A stretch of DNA of 50,017 nt, from contig NZ_FOBD01000029.1 in the NCBI RefSeq assembly GCF_900109515.1, positions 1 to 50,017 on the forward strand, in the 5' to 3' direction. Positions 49,623 to 50,017 of the stretch are shown piece after piece; the first letter of the stretch is position 1; each line of letters begins with the position of its first letter. The stretch comes from Paenibacillus sp. OK003. GTDB taxonomy: Bacteria; Bacillota; Bacilli; Paenibacillales; Paenibacillaceae. The position numbers were made by a program, and so were the translations under genes. The notes beneath the pieces are model-generated. The model was not told where the DNA came from. It saw only the letters and a list, made by a program, of their open reading frames with translations, and did no database searches.

Positions 49623-49741
49623 TTGACTCCTTCAATGTTTATATGGTACATTATATCTCGTTGCTTTGCTTGCTTGGTTAAATGCTTTTGACGAAATGAT
49701 CGAGTTCGATAAGAACTTGGAAAAAGAATTTCAAAAAAAGC

Positions 49742-49771
49742 TTGACTGAAACAAACGAAGTATGGTATATT
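49742..49771 (+). promoter_or_regulatory. rrn promoter
   Basis: TTGACT (49742-49747) and TATATT (49766-49771, with TGG before it) are 18 bases apart, about 210 bases before the 16S. The leader then has GATCTTTGAAAACTGAACAACG, the usual boxA-like and 16S-flanking segment. Confidence 0.7.
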
Positions 49772-49984
49772 ATAAAAGTCGCCGCTGAGAGAAAATGGTG
49801 ACGAAAAAGCAAGGAAATTATCAAGTTTGATCTTTGAAAACTGAACAACGAGTGAGTAAACATTCTGCTTGCAGAATGAACGCGAAAGTTTGAAACAAGC
49901 CTAGGCTTGAATCGACTGGAGCATAAATGAGATTTTTAATCTCGTCAGTTTCAAAATGAGCTTATCGCTCTTTTCAATACTTTA

Positions 49985-50017
49985 TTGGAGAGTTTGATCC
50001 TGGCTCAGGACGAACGC
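49985..50017 (+). rRNA. rrs: 16S ribosomal RNA, 5' end
   Basis: TGGAGAGTTTGATCCTGGCTC, followed by AGGACGAACGC, is the conserved 5' end of bacterial 16S rRNA. The gene runs out of the window. Exact mature 5' end is estimated. Confidence 0.97.

Noticed and set aside
1..50017. Prophage, insertion sequences or CRISPR array
   Set aside because: No transposase, integrase, phage structural gene, cas gene or regular direct repeat array was seen on either strand.

Overview
The window looks like a low-to-mid GC, spore-forming, flagellated Firmicute of the Paenibacillus type. It carries sporulation genes (spo0F, bofA, an sspP-like gene, a sporulation-type sensor kinase), a long-type SRP RNA, rpoE (delta), two murA-era Gram-positive wall genes and strong AGGAGG ribosome sites. 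It lies between two rRNA operons on the + strand: base 1 is inside the 3' part of a 5S rRNA and the last ~30 bases are the start of a 16S rRNA. Both ends match the gene order near the replication origin of Bacillus subtilis (guaB-dacA-pdxST-serS-tRNA-Ser on the left; scr-dnaX-yaaK-recR-yaaL-bofA-rrn on the right).

Layout. 1-6300: 5S end, guaB, dacA, a collapsed pdxS remnant, intact pdxT, a structured RNA candidate and serS. 6301-10300: tRNA-Ser(TGA), three small genes (the last sspP-like), a lipoprotein, then a minus-strand acetyltransferase and tadA. 10200-10282 is a dense cluster of DnaA boxes, followed by a membrane sensor kinase and rluF. 13650-15440: motAB on the minus strand with a sigma-D-type promoter. 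15500-19950: an orphan small gene, pterin dehydratase, a ribokinase with a GC-rich 3' half, a cytochrome c, an acetyltransferase, and an NlpC/P60 hydrolase behind a cyclic-di-AMP riboswitch. 19940-27630: membrane protein and M1 peptidase, ywhD, a class A PBP, speE-speB. 27700-28160: a candidate type I toxin-antitoxin locus with convergent overlapping RNAs. 28300-35660: a small membrane protein, a secreted Asp-box propeller, a GH51 arabinofuranosidase with a cre site, a Cys-rich small protein, ywiB-argS and an S8 protease. 36100-45400: rpoE, pyrG, spo0F, fba, murA2, rho, a radical SAM gene and rpmE. 45538-50017: SRP RNA, dnaX, ybaB, recR, yaaL, bofA and the next rrn promoter, leader and 16S start.

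How it fits together. Most genes are housekeeping: GMP and CTP synthesis, wall synthesis, tRNA charging and modification, transcription termination and DNA repair. A second theme is the start of sporulation: a PAS sensor kinase preceded by DnaA boxes, and spo0F behind a sigma-H-type promoter. The ywhD-pbpG-speEB, ywiB-argS and rpoE-pyrG-spo0F-fba-murA2-rho-rpmE blocks sit far from dnaX in B. subtilis but are in one run with it here. No prophage, insertion sequence or CRISPR array was seen. The most novel-looking items are the toxin-antitoxin locus, the pdxS relic beside an intact pdxT, the DnaA-box cluster, the ribokinase GC mosaic, the nested GC-rich inverted repeat after argS and the structured RNA before serS.
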